A stretch of DNA of 39,112 nucleotides from CAKRHR01 sp964423195 (GCA_964423195.1 CAYRDY010000009.1:1-39112), one strand, 5' to 3'. Positions 1 to 8,073 are shown, counted from the first letter of the stretch. Program-made: numbers and translations. Notes: generated by a model from the letters alone, not told the origin.

Positions 1-44
1 GTCGCTCTCTTCGGTCGCGCCGCTTTTTTGCTCATACCACCTTG

Positions 45-121
45 CCCGTCAAATGCCCATGCGACCTTGCAAGCAAGCTTGCCGTCTGCATGGTCGCTTG
101 ACGGGGCTTTCAAAGTAGATT
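45..121. repeat. Structured intergenic element, member A of a dispersed hairpin family
   Basis: CCCGTCAA at 45-52 pairs with TTGACGGG at 98-105. Inside it, GCGACC (61-66) pairs with GGTCGC (92-97), and the loop holds the 10-base palindrome GCAAGCTTGC. The tail CTTTCAAAGTAGATT resembles the tails at about 6665, 13826 and 25541. It sits directly before the UPF0102 gene and may have disturbed that gene's start. No protein is called in bases 1-140; a reading frame open from 1 to 129 has no family resemblance. Confidence 0.5.
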
Positions 122-140
122 GCGCTTAGACGGGGGATGA

Positions 141-488
141 TCAGCCATCAGTTCCAGAGATAAGGGGACAAGATATGAGGCGTATGCCGCCAGATATCTG
201 GAGGACCAGGGGTACAGGATTGTTGACCAGAATTATCGCAGTCGCCGCGCGGAGATCGATATTGTCGCCTGGGACGGCGAATATCTGGTCTTTGTGGAGG
301 TCAAATACCGCAGGGACCTGACGTATGGGGAGCCCTATGAGGCGGTCGATGTGCGCAAACAGGCGCGCATTCGGCAGGCCGCGGCCGTCTATCTGTCGGA
401 TAAGCGCTATCCGCCGGACACGCCGTGCCGTTTTGATGTCGTCTCTATTTTGGGCAGAGAGGTGACGCTGTTTAAGAATGCGTTTTGA
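141..488 (+). CDS. UPF0102 (YraN-type) endonuclease-like protein, 5' end unresolved
   Basis: The frame reads RDKGTRYEAYAARYLEDQGY, then IVDQNYRSRRAEIDIVAWDG and EYLVFVEVKYR, the hallmark UPF0102 pattern: AAxYLexxGyxIlxrNyR, the E-I-D acidic pair and the VEVKyR motif of a PD-(D/E)XK-like fold. The family's role is not firmly known; a nuclease or Holliday-junction role is inferred from the fold. The frame is open from 141 (TGA at 138-140) to the TGA at 486-488, about 115 codons, normal for the family. There is no in-frame ATG, GTG or TTG before GTG at 294, which lies inside the conserved core. An ATG at 137 would give MISHQFQ and join this frame only if one base were removed near 155. So either an indel or a rare start codon (ATC at 147) is present. 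It overlaps the next gene by 11 bases. Confidence 0.75.
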   Translation, partial: SAISSRDKGTRYEAYAARYLEDQGYRIVDQNYRSRRAEIDIVAWDGEYLVFVEVKYRRDLTYGEPYEAVDVRKQARIRQAAAVYLSDKRYPPDTPCRFDVVSILGREVTLFKNAF

Positions 489-1365
489 GCCGGGGGATAA
501 AAAAGTGGTATCTGAGATAGAGAAGATCAGAAAGAAGACGGAACAGACGACGCAAATCGATGTGTGCGAAGGCATTCCGGTGATCAGATATGACCTGCTG
601 AGCGCCCTGCCGGGCGTGGTGCACGGATTTTCCACGCGCATGGGCGGTGTCAGCGAGGGATGCTTTGAGCGCATGAACCTGTCATTTGCGCGGGGAGACG
701 ATGAGGAAAAGGTCATGGAGAATTTCCGGCGATTTGGCGCCGCCATCGGCGTCAGCGTGTCGCAGATGGTTTTTACGGACCAGACGCACACCGACCATGT
801 GCGCGTCGTCAGCGCCGAGGACAGGGGCAAGGGCATTCTACGGGCGCGCGACTACAGAGACGTTGACGGATTGGTGACGGATGCCCCGGACGTCTGTCTG
901 GTGGCTTTTTTTGCGGACTGTGTGCCCCTTATTTTTGTTGATCCGATCAGGCGGGTGATTGGCTTAAGCCACTCCGGCTGGCGGGGGACCGCCAAAAAAA
1001 TCGGGCGGCGAACGGTCCAGCGCATGTGCGGGGATTTTGGCTGCCGACCGGAGGATATCATCGCGGCGATCGGGCCTTCCATCTGCCGCGATTGTTATGA
1101 AGTCAGCGCGGACGTCGCGGAAGTTTTTGCCGGGGCATTTTCTGACAGCGAATACCGCCGGATTGTCACGGAGAAGGAAGACGGAAAATACCTGCTTGAT
1201 CTCTGGCAGGCCAACGCCTTTGTGCTACAGGATGCAGGGATTCGCAGAGAACATATCGCCATGCCGGATATCTGTACCTGTTGTAACGGTGAGATGATGT
1301 GGTCCCACCGCTGGTCCGGTGCGCGAAGAGGGAGTCTGGCCGCGTTTTTGATGCTGCGGGAATGA
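478..1365 (+). CDS. pgeF: Purine nucleoside phosphorylase / polyphenol oxidase of the laccase-domain (YfiH/YlmD) family
   Basis: 295 residues, close to the family's usual 250-280 with a slightly long N-terminus. Family motifs are present in order: HGFSTRMGG (49-57), TDQTHTDHV (100-108), FFADCVPLIF (144-153), HSGWRGTAKKI (165-175) and GPSICRDCYEV (199-209). H104, C148 and H165 match the conserved His/Cys/His metal-site residues of this family. Members are cytosolic enzymes that act on adenosine, inosine and methylthioadenosine; one was also described as a peptidoglycan editing factor. The ATG at 478 overlaps the UPF0102 stop, suggesting translational coupling; a later start is possible because the first 30 residues are poorly conserved. 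In Firmicutes this gene commonly stands near cell-division or ribosome-assembly genes, which fits der just downstream. Confidence 0.88.
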   Translation: MRFEPGDKKVVSEIEKIRKKTEQTTQIDVCEGIPVIRYDLLSALPGVVHGFSTRMGGVSEGCFERMNLSFARGDDEEKVMENFRRFGAAIGVSVSQMVFTDQTHTDHVRVVSAEDRGKGILRARDYRDVDGLVTDAPDVCLVAFFADCVPLIFVDPIRRVIGLSHSGWRGTAKKIGRRTVQRMCGDFGCRPEDIIAAIGPSICRDCYEVSADVAEVFAGAFSDSEYRRIVTEKEDGKYLLDLWQANAFVLQDAGIRREHIAMPDICTCCNGEMMWSHRWSGARRGSLAAFLMLRE

Positions 1366-1406
1366 CCGCCCATGTTCTGGCGGCGTGAGAAAGGAATTTT
1401 TGTTTT

Positions 1407-2741
1407 ATGAGAGATGTGCATGTGATCAGGAATGTCATAAAGGGCAGCATCGCATGGGAGATGGACCTTATGCCGGGTGATGCCGTGCTGGAAGTGAACC
1501 ACACTGAGATTGAGGATGTTTTTGATTATCAGTATCTGATCAATGACACATATATCGAGCTTCTGGTCAGAAAAGCGGACGGCGAGGAGTGGCTCCTGGA
1601 GATTGAGAAAGACATCGATGAGGATCTGGGCATTGAATTTGATTCAGGCCTGATGGATGACTACAAATCCTGCTGCAATCACTGTATTTTCTGTTTCATT
1701 GACCAGCTGCCGCCGGGGATGCGAAAGACCCTGTATTTTAAGGATGACGATTCAAGGCTTTCGTTTTTGCAGGGCAATTATATCACCATGACGAATATGA
1801 AAGACAGGGATTTACAGCGGATCATCAAATACAAGATGGCGCCGATCAATATTTCCGTGCACACGACCAACCCGAAGCTGCGGTGCGAGATGCTCCGCAA
1901 CCGTTTTGCCGGGCGGATCATGGCGCAGCTACAGAAGCTTTATGAGAACCATATCAACATGAACGCGCAGATTGTCCTGTGCAAAAATATCAACGACGGC
2001 GCGGAACTTGAGCGCACGATCGCAGATCTGACCCGATTCATGCCCTATCTGGAGAGCGTCTCCGTGGTGCCGGTGGGGATGACCCGTTTCAGGGATGGGC
2101 TGCCGCGGATCGAGCCGTTTGGCCAGGCGGATGCATGCGCGGTGATCGACGAGATCGAGCGATGGCAGGAAAAGTTGTATCCGGAGTACGATTCCCATTT
2201 CGTCCATGCGGGCGATGAGTGGTATATCATGGCCGGGAGGCCCCTGCCGGAGGCCGGGCGATATGACGGCTATGTACAGCTTGAGAACGGCGTCGGCATG
2301 ATGCGGCTGCTTCTGGATGAGTTTGATGAGGCGCTTGAGGCGATTCGCGCGGACGATCGCTTCGCGAAGGGCAGGCGTGGACACGCGTTTGAGCGCAAGG
2401 ATGTGGTGACGGGCAAGTTGGCCTACCCGTATATTGAGCGGATGATGCGCCGGCTGATGGCGTGCTTTGAGGGGCTTAAAGTCAGCGTGCATATGATAGA
2501 AAATCATTTTTTCGGGGAGACGATCACTGTGACCGGACTTCTGACAGGCGGTGATGTGATCGAGCAGCTGCGTGGACATCTGATCGGCAGTCATCTGCTG
2601 CTGCCGGCGAATATGCTGCGCGCGGGGGAAGAGGTTCTTCTGGATGATGTGACAGTGTCGGATATTGAAAATGCTTTACAAGTCAAAGTGGATATTATAC
2701 AATCGAGTGGCAGGGATTTGATTGAGGCTGTTTTGAGATAG
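1407..2741 (+). CDS. DUF512-family radical SAM protein with N-terminal PDZ-like domain
   Basis: 444 residues. Residues 1-75 look like a PDZ domain (GSIAWEMDLMPGDAVLEVN). They are followed by the radical SAM cluster motif C89-x3-C93-x2-C96 in CCNHCIFCFIDQLPPGMR. The sequence DDSRLSFLQGNYITMTN (about 114-130) and the segment ISVHTTNP are typical of the DUF512 family. The C-terminal half (about 290-444) carries the DUF512 domain itself, with ENHFFGETITVTGLLTGGDV near its end. The reaction is unknown: members are predicted [4Fe-4S] S-adenosylmethionine enzymes and are very often encoded just before der in Clostridia, as here (37-base gap). That context suggests, without proving, a role in ribosome or tRNA maturation. 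Confidence 0.85.
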   Translation: MRDVHVIRNVIKGSIAWEMDLMPGDAVLEVNHTEIEDVFDYQYLINDTYIELLVRKADGEEWLLEIEKDIDEDLGIEFDSGLMDDYKSCCNHCIFCFIDQLPPGMRKTLYFKDDDSRLSFLQGNYITMTNMKDRDLQRIIKYKMAPINISVHTTNPKLRCEMLRNRFAGRIMAQLQKLYENHINMNAQIVLCKNINDGAELERTIADLTRFMPYLESVSVVPVGMTRFRDGLPRIEPFGQADACAVIDEIERWQEKLYPEYDSHFVHAGDEWYIMAGRPLPEAGRYDGYVQLENGVGMMRLLLDEFDEALEAIRADDRFAKGRRGHAFERKDVVTGKLAYPYIERMMRRLMACFEGLKVSVHMIENHFFGETITVTGLLTGGDVIEQLRGHLIGSHLLLPANMLRAGEEVLLDDVTVSDIENALQVKVDIIQSSGRDLIEAVLR

Positions 2742-2778
2742 CAGGCGGCCGAAAGGAAACAGAGGCAGGTGAATGTGA

Positions 2779-4107
2779 ATGAGCAGACCAATCGTAGCAG
2801 TCGTGGGCCGTCCGAATGTCGGCAAGTCTACCCTATTTAACGCGCTTGCCGGTAGGCAGATCAGCATCGTCGAGGACACGCCCGGCGTGACCAGAGACAG
2901 GATCTATGCGGATGTGACATGGCTGGATAAGCAGTTTACGCTCGTGGACACGGGCGGCATTGAACCGGAGAGTGACGATCTGATGCTGTCGCACATGCGG
3001 CAGCAGGCAGAGATTGCGATAGAGACAGCGGATGTGATCTTGTTTTTGACGGATGTGCGCGAGGGACTGGTGGACGCGGATTATCAGGTGGCCCAGATAT
3101 TGCGCAGGTCGGGCAAGCCGATTCTGCTGGTGGTCAATAAAGTGGATCATTTTGACAAATTTTTGATGGACACCTATGAATTTTACAATCTCGGTCTCGG
3201 AGACCCGATACCGATCTCATCGGCGTCTCGCTTAGGTCTGGGCGACATGCTCGATGAGCTGACAAAATATTTCGATAAAAACGGGGCGGAGGAGGCCGAG
3301 GACGACCGGCCGAAGATCGCCATTGTGGGCAAACCGAATGTCGGCAAATCTTCCCTGGTGAACAGGCTCTGCGGCGAGGAGCGGGTGATCGTGTCGAGTA
3401 TCGCCGGAACGACGAGGGACGCGATCGACACGCCGGTCAGACATGACGGCCGGGAGTATGTCTTTATCGACACGGCCGGACTTCGCCGAAAAAACAAGGT
3501 GAAGGAAGAGCTGGAGCGATACAGCATCATCCGCACGGTCTCGGCTGTCGAGCGGGCGGATGTCGTCGTGCTGCTGATCGACGCCGTGGCGGGCGTCACG
3601 GAACAGGATGCCAAGATTGCGGGCATCGCCCATGAGCGCGGCAAGGGCATGATCGTCGCCGTCAACAAGTGGGATGCCGTTGTCAAAAATGATAAGACCA
3701 TCTATAAGTATACCGGAGAGATCCGCGAGAAGCTGTCCTTTATGCCCTACGCGGAGCTTCTGTTTATCTCCGCCCTCACCGGTCAGCGCGTGGACAGACT
3801 GTATGAGGTGATCGACACGGTGATTGAGAATCACGCCATGCGTGTCAGCACTGGCGTGCTGAACGAAATTCTCTCGGAGGCCGTGGCTCTGAAACAGCCG
3901 CCGTCCGATAAGGGGAGGCGCCTGAGACTGTACTACATGACCCAGGTCTCTGTCAAGCCGCCGACGTTTGTCATCTTTATCAACGACAAAAATCTGACAC
4001 ATTTTTCATATACGAGATATATCGAAAACCGAATCCGTGAATCCTTCGGGTTCAGGGGCACGCCGCTCCGTTTTATTTACCGGGAGCGAAAGGAAAAGGA
4101 TCAGTAG
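2779..4107 (+). CDS. der: Ribosome biogenesis GTPase Der (EngA)
   Basis: 442 residues, normal length. There are two tandem G domains. The first has GRPNVGKS (10-17), DTGG (57-60) and NKVD (120-123). The second has GKPNVGKS (184-191), DTAG (231-234) and NKWD (296-299). A C-terminal KH-like domain follows (about 350-442, ending FGFRGTPLRFIYRERK). Der is a cytosolic GTPase needed for 50S subunit assembly. The ATG at 2779 gives the usual MSRPIVAVVGRPNVGKS start. It is co-directional with the DUF512 gene upstream, and plsY begins two bases after its stop codon, a common arrangement in Firmicutes. Confidence 0.97.
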   Translation: MSRPIVAVVGRPNVGKSTLFNALAGRQISIVEDTPGVTRDRIYADVTWLDKQFTLVDTGGIEPESDDLMLSHMRQQAEIAIETADVILFLTDVREGLVDADYQVAQILRRSGKPILLVVNKVDHFDKFLMDTYEFYNLGLGDPIPISSASRLGLGDMLDELTKYFDKNGAEEAEDDRPKIAIVGKPNVGKSSLVNRLCGEERVIVSSIAGTTRDAIDTPVRHDGREYVFIDTAGLRRKNKVKEELERYSIIRTVSAVERADVVVLLIDAVAGVTEQDAKIAGIAHERGKGMIVAVNKWDAVVKNDKTIYKYTGEIREKLSFMPYAELLFISALTGQRVDRLYEVIDTVIENHAMRVSTGVLNEILSEAVALKQPPSDKGRRLRLYYMTQVSVKPPTFVIFINDKNLTHFSYTRYIENRIRESFGFRGTPLRFIYRERKEKDQ

Positions 4108-4108
4108 G

Positions 4109-4729
4109 ATGGTAGGTAGAATTATTCTGTGTTTGGTGATTGGATATTTATTCGGATGCATTCAGACCGGCTATATTTACGGCCGGCTGAAGGGCATTGA
4201 TATCCGCGATTACGGCAGCGGCAACGCGGGGACGACCAACGTGATGCGCACACTCGGCAAGAAGGCGGGCTACATCACTTATTTCGGCGACGCGCTGAAG
4301 GGGGTTGCCGCGATTTTGCTGGTCAGGTATGTCCTGTTCGCCCACAGCGGTATAGACACCACGCTGCTGACGATGTACACGGGCTTTGGCGTCGTCCTCG
4401 GTCACAATTACCCGTTCTATCTGAAATTCAGAGGCGGAAAGGGGATCGCCGTGACGTCCGGCGTCATGTTCGCCTTCGACTGGCGCTTTGCCGCCATCGC
4501 TCTGGTCTGTTTTGTCATTCTGTTCTACACGACGCGCTATGTGTCTGTCGGCTCACTGGCGGTGGCCGCGCTTTTCCCGATCTGCACGTTGATCTTTTAT
4601 TTCGGGAACTGGCATCTGTTCATCCTGAGCTGTCTGTTCTGCGCGATGGCCTGGTGGCGGCACCGGAGCAATATCAAGCGGCTGATCCACGGGACGGAAA
4701 ATCGTTTTGACAGAAAGAAGAAGACGTAA
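4109..4729 (+). CDS. plsY: Glycerol-3-phosphate acyltransferase PlsY
   Basis: 206 residues from ATG 4109, which follows AAAGGA and lies just after the der stop. A longer frame from 4037 would add 24 residues overlapping der and is unlikely. PlsY is an integral membrane enzyme that transfers an acyl group from acyl-phosphate to glycerol-3-phosphate, the first step of phospholipid synthesis. Visible motifs are DYGSGNAGTTNVMRTLG (34-50) and GHNYPFYLKFRGGKG (98-112), the conserved phosphate and acyl-phosphate binding loops. Hydrophobic segments lie near 3-22, 62-78, 85-98, 118-145 and 155-185. The C-terminus is basic (RFDRKKKT), as usual. Confidence 0.95.
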   Translation: MVGRIILCLVIGYLFGCIQTGYIYGRLKGIDIRDYGSGNAGTTNVMRTLGKKAGYITYFGDALKGVAAILLVRYVLFAHSGIDTTLLTMYTGFGVVLGHNYPFYLKFRGGKGIAVTSGVMFAFDWRFAAIALVCFVILFYTTRYVSVGSLAVAALFPICTLIFYFGNWHLFILSCLFCAMAWWRHRSNIKRLIHGTENRFDRKKKT

Positions 4730-4748
4730 ACTTTGAATACTGACGGCG

Positions 4749-4785
4749 ATGATGGCGCGCCGCGCAGGCGGCGCCTGTCATTTTT
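4749..4785 (+). terminator. Probable intrinsic terminator after plsY
   Basis: ATGA at 4749-4752 and GGCGC at 4754-4758 pair with GCGCC (4771-4775) and TCAT (4778-4781), leaving small internal mismatches. A TTTTTAATAGATTTT tract follows. It separates plsY from leuC, whose ribosome site AGGAGG starts about 10 bases further on. It could also act as a leader attenuator for leuCD. Confidence 0.5.
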
Positions 4786-4809
4786 AATAGATTTTAGGAG
4801 GTTTTTGTT

Positions 4810-6108
4810 ATGGGTATGACAATGTCCCAGAAAATTTTAGCGCACGCGGCAGGGCTGGAGCAGGTGGCTGCAGGTCAATTGATTATGGCCAATCTTGATA
4901 TGGTCCTGGCGAATGATATCACGGGTCCGGTCTCGATCCATGAGATGGACCGCTTTGAAAAGAAGGGCGTCTTTGATAAAGATAAGATTGCCCTGATTCC
5001 GGATCATTTTTCACCGAATAAAGATATCAAATCGGCACAGAACTGCAAATGTATGCGCGAGTTTGCCCGCTGTCATGATATTACACATTTTTATGAGGTC
5101 GGTGAGATGGGCATCGAGCACGCGCTGCTGCCGGAGAAGGGGATTGTGACGGCCGGTGATACGGTGATCGGCGCAGACTCCCACACGTGTACCTATGGGG
5201 CACTCGGCGCGTTCTCGACCGGTGTCGGGAGCACGGACGCGGCGGTGGGTATGTCTGTCGGCAAGGCGTGGTTTAAGGTCCCGTCCGCGATTCGGTTTGT
5301 CCTCACGGGAAAGCCGGCCAGATGGGTCAGCGGCAAGGACATTATTTTACATATCATCGGCATGATCGGCGTGGATGGCGCGCTCTACCGCTCCATGGAA
5401 TTTGTCGGCGACGGCATTCAGTATCTGACGATGGATGACAGATTTACGATAGCGAATATGGCAATCGAGGCCGGCGGCAAGAACGGCATTTTTCCGGTGG
5501 ACGATCAGACGGTTCAGTATATCGAGTCTCACATGAATCCGGCGAGAAAAGCCGCCTGCGACGCGGCGGGCGTAGCGCCGTATACGATCTATGCGGCGGA
5601 TGAGGATGCCGTCTATGACGAGACATACACGATCGATCTCGGCGCCCTAAAACCTACCGTGGCCTTTCCGCATCTGCCGGAGAACACACACACGATCGAT
5701 CAGGTCGGCGATATCGCGATTGATCAGGTGGTGATCGGATCCTGCACGAACGGTCGGCTCAACGACTTGAGGATCGCTGCGGGGATCCTGCGGGGGCGCA
5801 AAGTGAAGAAGGGCTTGCGCGTCATCGTGATTCCAGCGACACAGCAGGTGTATCTGGATGCGCTGAGGAGCGGCTATATCCAGACATTTATCGAGGCCGG
5901 CGCCATTGTGAGCACGCCGACCTGCGGGCCGTGCCTGGGCGGTTATATGGGCATTCTTGCCGAGAATGAGCGCTGTGTCTCCACGACGAACAGAAATTTT
6001 GTCGGGCGCATGGGCCATGTGTCGTCAGAGATTTATCTGGCAAGCCCGGCGGTGGCCGCGGCCAGCGCGGTGACGGGAAAGATTTCCGGTCCGGACGATT
6101 TAGATTGA
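4810..6108 (+). CDS. leuC: 3-isopropylmalate dehydratase large subunit
   Basis: 432 residues, the shorter archaeal/clostridial-type LeuC (aconitase superfamily). With LeuD it isomerises 2-isopropylmalate to 3-isopropylmalate in leucine synthesis. The [4Fe-4S] ligands are visible as C312 in IGSCTNGR and C372/C375 in TPTCGPCLGGYMG. Other family signatures are GADSHTCTYGALGAFSTGVGS and VIPATQQVY. AGGAGG at 4796-4801 lies 8 bases before the ATG. leuD follows after 15 bases with its own strong ribosome site, so the two subunits are almost certainly co-transcribed. The related homoaconitase subunit cannot be excluded by sequence alone, but leuB and ilvDB nearby support leucine synthesis. Confidence 0.94.
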   Translation: MGMTMSQKILAHAAGLEQVAAGQLIMANLDMVLANDITGPVSIHEMDRFEKKGVFDKDKIALIPDHFSPNKDIKSAQNCKCMREFARCHDITHFYEVGEMGIEHALLPEKGIVTAGDTVIGADSHTCTYGALGAFSTGVGSTDAAVGMSVGKAWFKVPSAIRFVLTGKPARWVSGKDIILHIIGMIGVDGALYRSMEFVGDGIQYLTMDDRFTIANMAIEAGGKNGIFPVDDQTVQYIESHMNPARKAACDAAGVAPYTIYAADEDAVYDETYTIDLGALKPTVAFPHLPENTHTIDQVGDIAIDQVVIGSCTNGRLNDLRIAAGILRGRKVKKGLRVIVIPATQQVYLDALRSGYIQTFIEAGAIVSTPTCGPCLGGYMGILAENERCVSTTNRNFVGRMGHVSSEIYLASPAVAAASAVTGKISGPDDLD

Positions 6109-6123
6109 TAGGAGGTTACGGCC

Positions 6124-6612
6124 ATGAGAGCATGCGGCAGCGTATTTAAGTATGGCGATAATGTCGATACGGACGTTATCATACCGGCAAGGCATCTTGC
6201 CACGACAGACCCGAAGGGACTGGCGGAACACTGTATGGAGGATATCGACGCGAATTTTGTAAAAAAAGTCAAGGCCGGCGACATCATCGTCGCGGGGAAG
6301 AATTTTGGCTGCGGATCCAGCCGTGAGCATGCCCCGATCGCGATCAAGGCCTCCGGGATCAGCTGTGTGATTGCCGAGACCTTCGCGAGAATTTTTTACA
6401 GGAACGCGATCAACATCGGCCTGCCGATTATCGAGTGCAAGGAGGCGCCGGAGGGGATCGAGGCCGGCGATGTGGTGGAGATTGACTTTGATTCCGGCCT
6501 GATCACCGATCAGACAAACGGGAAAACATTTAAGGGGCAGTCTTTTCCGCCGTTTATGCAGGAGCTGATCAGCGCGGGCGGCCTGGTCAACTATATCAAT
6601 CAACAGAAGTAG
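6124..6612 (+). CDS. leuD: 3-isopropylmalate dehydratase small subunit
   Basis: 162 residues, the usual size for the clostridial/archaeal small subunit. It forms the swivel domain that closes the LeuC active site. The characteristic GDNVDTDVIIPARHL is near the N-terminus (12-26), and NFGCGSSREHAPIAIKASG binds the substrate carboxylates. AGGAGG at 6110-6115 is 8 bases before the ATG. Two bases after the stop begins a structured repeat element (6614-6678), followed by a promoter, so leuCD and leuB are probably separate transcripts. Confidence 0.95.
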   Translation: MRACGSVFKYGDNVDTDVIIPARHLATTDPKGLAEHCMEDIDANFVKKVKAGDIIVAGKNFGCGSSREHAPIAIKASGISCVIAETFARIFYRNAINIGLPIIECKEAPEGIEAGDVVEIDFDSGLITDQTNGKTFKGQSFPPFMQELISAGGLVNYINQQK

Positions 6613-6613
6613 A

Positions 6614-6678
6614 CTTTCATGCCCCGCAAGCTGGGCATCACCCTAAATGAAAGCTGATTAACGGGGTTTTCAAAGTAA
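6614..6678. repeat. Structured intergenic element, member B of the dispersed hairpin family
   Basis: Nested inverted repeats lie directly after leuD. CTTTCAT (6614-6620) pairs with ATGAAAG (6647-6653). An inner or competing ATGCCC (6619-6624) pairs with GGGCAT (6633-6638). The tail ACGGGGTTTTCAAAGTA (6661-6677) is nearly the same as ACGGGGCTTTCAAAGTA at 101-117. It may help terminate leuCD, but no uridine tract follows. Confidence 0.5.
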
Positions 6679-6692
6679 AAAATGCATGGGTA

Positions 6693-6721
6693 TTGAATTA
6701 TCGGCGGAAATAGGTTATGAT
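6693..6721 (+). promoter_or_regulatory. Sigma-A type promoter for leuB-ilvD-ilvB-serC-serA
   Basis: TTGAAT (6693-6698) and TATGAT (6716-6721) are separated by exactly 17 bases. The same two hexamers with the same spacing occur before gap at 25674-25702. The expected transcription start near 6728 leaves a leader of about 160 bases before leuB. No T-box specifier or GGTACC-type motif was seen in that leader. Confidence 0.6.
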
Positions 6722-6792
6722 AATGTTTGTTGACAAATTTCCGGATGGCAACGATTGCGGCGTACGGATCCGGAGCAATCGACTGCCACAGA

Positions 6793-6864
6793 ATGATGTT
6801 GCGGCCGAGCAAGCGGCGCGTGAAGTTTTTCATGCGCAGTGATGCGCTGTGCTGCAGCGCATGA
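6793..6864 (+). promoter_or_regulatory. leuB leader: short upstream frame ending in a hairpin
   Basis: A 23-codon frame from ATG 6793 encodes MMLRPSKRRVKFFMRSDALC followed by CSA and stops at 6862-6864. It is basic and not rich in Leu, Ile or Val, so a classical leucine attenuator is not supported. The perfect hairpin ATGCGCTG (6842-6849) / CAGCGCAT (6855-6862), with a 5-base loop, overlaps the end of the frame. It sits 11 bases before the leuB ribosome site. No uridine tract follows, so translational rather than transcriptional control would be the simplest idea. Confidence 0.3.
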
Positions 6865-6887
6865 GATTTTACGAGGAGTGTTTACAG

Positions 6888-7970
6888 ATGAATTTTAATA
6901 TCGCGGTGATTCGCGGCGATGGCATCGGCCCTGAGATTGTCGGTGAGGCTCTCAAAGTCCTGGACAGGGTGGCCGCAAAGTACGGGCATCGTTTTGACGT
7001 TACGGATGTTTTGATGGGCGGCTGCTCGATTGACGCCACGGGTGTTCCGATTACAGACGAGGCGATCGAGGTCTGCGGATCCTCCGACGCGGTTTTGCTT
7101 GGATCGATCGGCGGCGATACGACAACGTCGCCATGGTATAAGCTGCCGCCGGATCTCAGGCCGGAGGCCGGCCTTTTAAAGCTGAGAAAATCGCTGGGGC
7201 TTTTTGCCAATATCCGGCCGGCTTATTTATACAAGGAGCTCCGGGCGGCCTGTCCGCTGAGGGAGGAGATCATCGGCGATGGCTTTGATCTGGTCATCAT
7301 GCGCGAGCTGACGGGCGGCCTGTATTTTGGCGAGCGGAAAACGGTGATCGTGAACGGCGTGCGCAAAGCCTATGATTCTCTGACCTACGATGAGCAGGAG
7401 ATTCGGCGGATTACGGTCAAGGGCTTTGAGACGGCGATGAAGCGCCGCAAAAATCTTGTCAGCGTCGATAAGGCGAATGTGCTCGACTCGTCCAGATTAT
7501 GGCGAAGCGTCGTCGATGAGGTCGCAAAGGATTATCCTGAGGTGCGCTATTCGCATATGCTGGTCGACAACTGCGCGATGCAGCTGGTCAAGAATCCGCG
7601 TCAGTTTGATGTGATTTTGACGGAAAACATGTTTGGCGATATTTTATCGGATGAGGCCAGTGAGATCACGGGCTCGATCGGGATGTTGTCATCGGCGTCG
7701 CTCTGCGAGGGCAAGCTCGGCCTCTATGAGCCAAGTCACGGTTCCGCGCCGGATATTGCCGGACAGGACAAGGCCAATCCGATCGCGACGATTCTCTCCG
7801 CGGCCATGATGCTGCGCTATTCGTTTGATCTGGATGATGCGGCCGATGATGTCGAGGCGGCCGTCCAGCGTGTGCTGACGAAGGGGTACCGCACCATGGA
7901 TATTATGTCGGAGGGAAACAGGCTGGTATCGTGCTCGGAGATGGGCAGCGCGATCGCGGCGGAGATTTGA
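6888..7970 (+). CDS. leuB: 3-isopropylmalate dehydrogenase
   Basis: 360 residues. LeuB is a cytosolic NAD-dependent enzyme that oxidises and decarboxylates 3-isopropylmalate to 2-oxoisocaproate. The start at 6888 (MNFNIAVIRGDGIGPEI) is chosen because GAGGAG (6873-6878) lies 9 bases before it. An upstream in-frame ATG at 6849 lacks a ribosome site and would add 13 non-conserved residues. Family motifs include GDGIGPEI, MRELTGGLYFGER, the YDSLTYDEQEIRRI region, VDNCAMQLVKNPRQFDVILT, ENMFGDILSDEAS and EPSHGSAPDIAGQDKANPIA (substrate and NAD site). It is the first gene of a five-gene block running to serA. Confidence 0.95.
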   Translation: MNFNIAVIRGDGIGPEIVGEALKVLDRVAAKYGHRFDVTDVLMGGCSIDATGVPITDEAIEVCGSSDAVLLGSIGGDTTTSPWYKLPPDLRPEAGLLKLRKSLGLFANIRPAYLYKELRAACPLREEIIGDGFDLVIMRELTGGLYFGERKTVIVNGVRKAYDSLTYDEQEIRRITVKGFETAMKRRKNLVSVDKANVLDSSRLWRSVVDEVAKDYPEVRYSHMLVDNCAMQLVKNPRQFDVILTENMFGDILSDEASEITGSIGMLSSASLCEGKLGLYEPSHGSAPDIAGQDKANPIATILSAAMMLRYSFDLDDAADDVEAAVQRVLTKGYRTMDIMSEGNRLVSCSEMGSAIAAEI

Positions 7971-7992
7971 CGTGGATAACGAAAACCGCCTG

Positions 7993-8050
7993 TGATTGAA
8001 AATCAGGCATCTGATTGGGAAATCAGGTATCTGATTGAAAGTCAGGCGTT
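7993..8050. repeat. Three tandem 19-20 base palindromic units between leuB and ilvD
   Basis: Units begin at 7993, 8012 and 8032. Each follows the pattern TGATTG(A/G)(A/G)A(A)(A/G)TCAGG. Every unit is itself an inverted repeat, for example CTGATT...AATCAG, so each can fold into a small hairpin. The array fills most of the 103-base gap between leuB and ilvD and ends before the ilvD ribosome site GAGGAAAGGG. It could tune expression within the operon or be neutral slippage; the sequence does not decide. Confidence 0.8.
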
Positions 8051-8073
8051 ATTTGAGGAAAGGGAAATGAAAA

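Noticed and set aside
1..129. Plus-strand frame open from the window start to 129, possible end of an upstream gene
   Set aside because: It runs through a palindromic element and shows no family resemblance, for instance to RNase HII, which often precedes UPF0102 genes.
6730..6758. Consensus TTGACA at 6730-6735 as a -35 box
   Set aside because: No -10-like hexamer occurs at 16-18 bases (GATTGC at 17). The TTGAAT/TATGAT pair just upstream fits better.
6600..6833. Minus-strand frame of 77 codons between leuD and leuB
   Set aside because: It overlaps the hairpin element and the proposed leuB promoter, has no recognisable motif and lacks a ribosome site.
6728..6887. T-box riboswitch for leucine upstream of leuB
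   Set aside because: No T-box consensus or specifier stem could be recognised in the 160-base leader.
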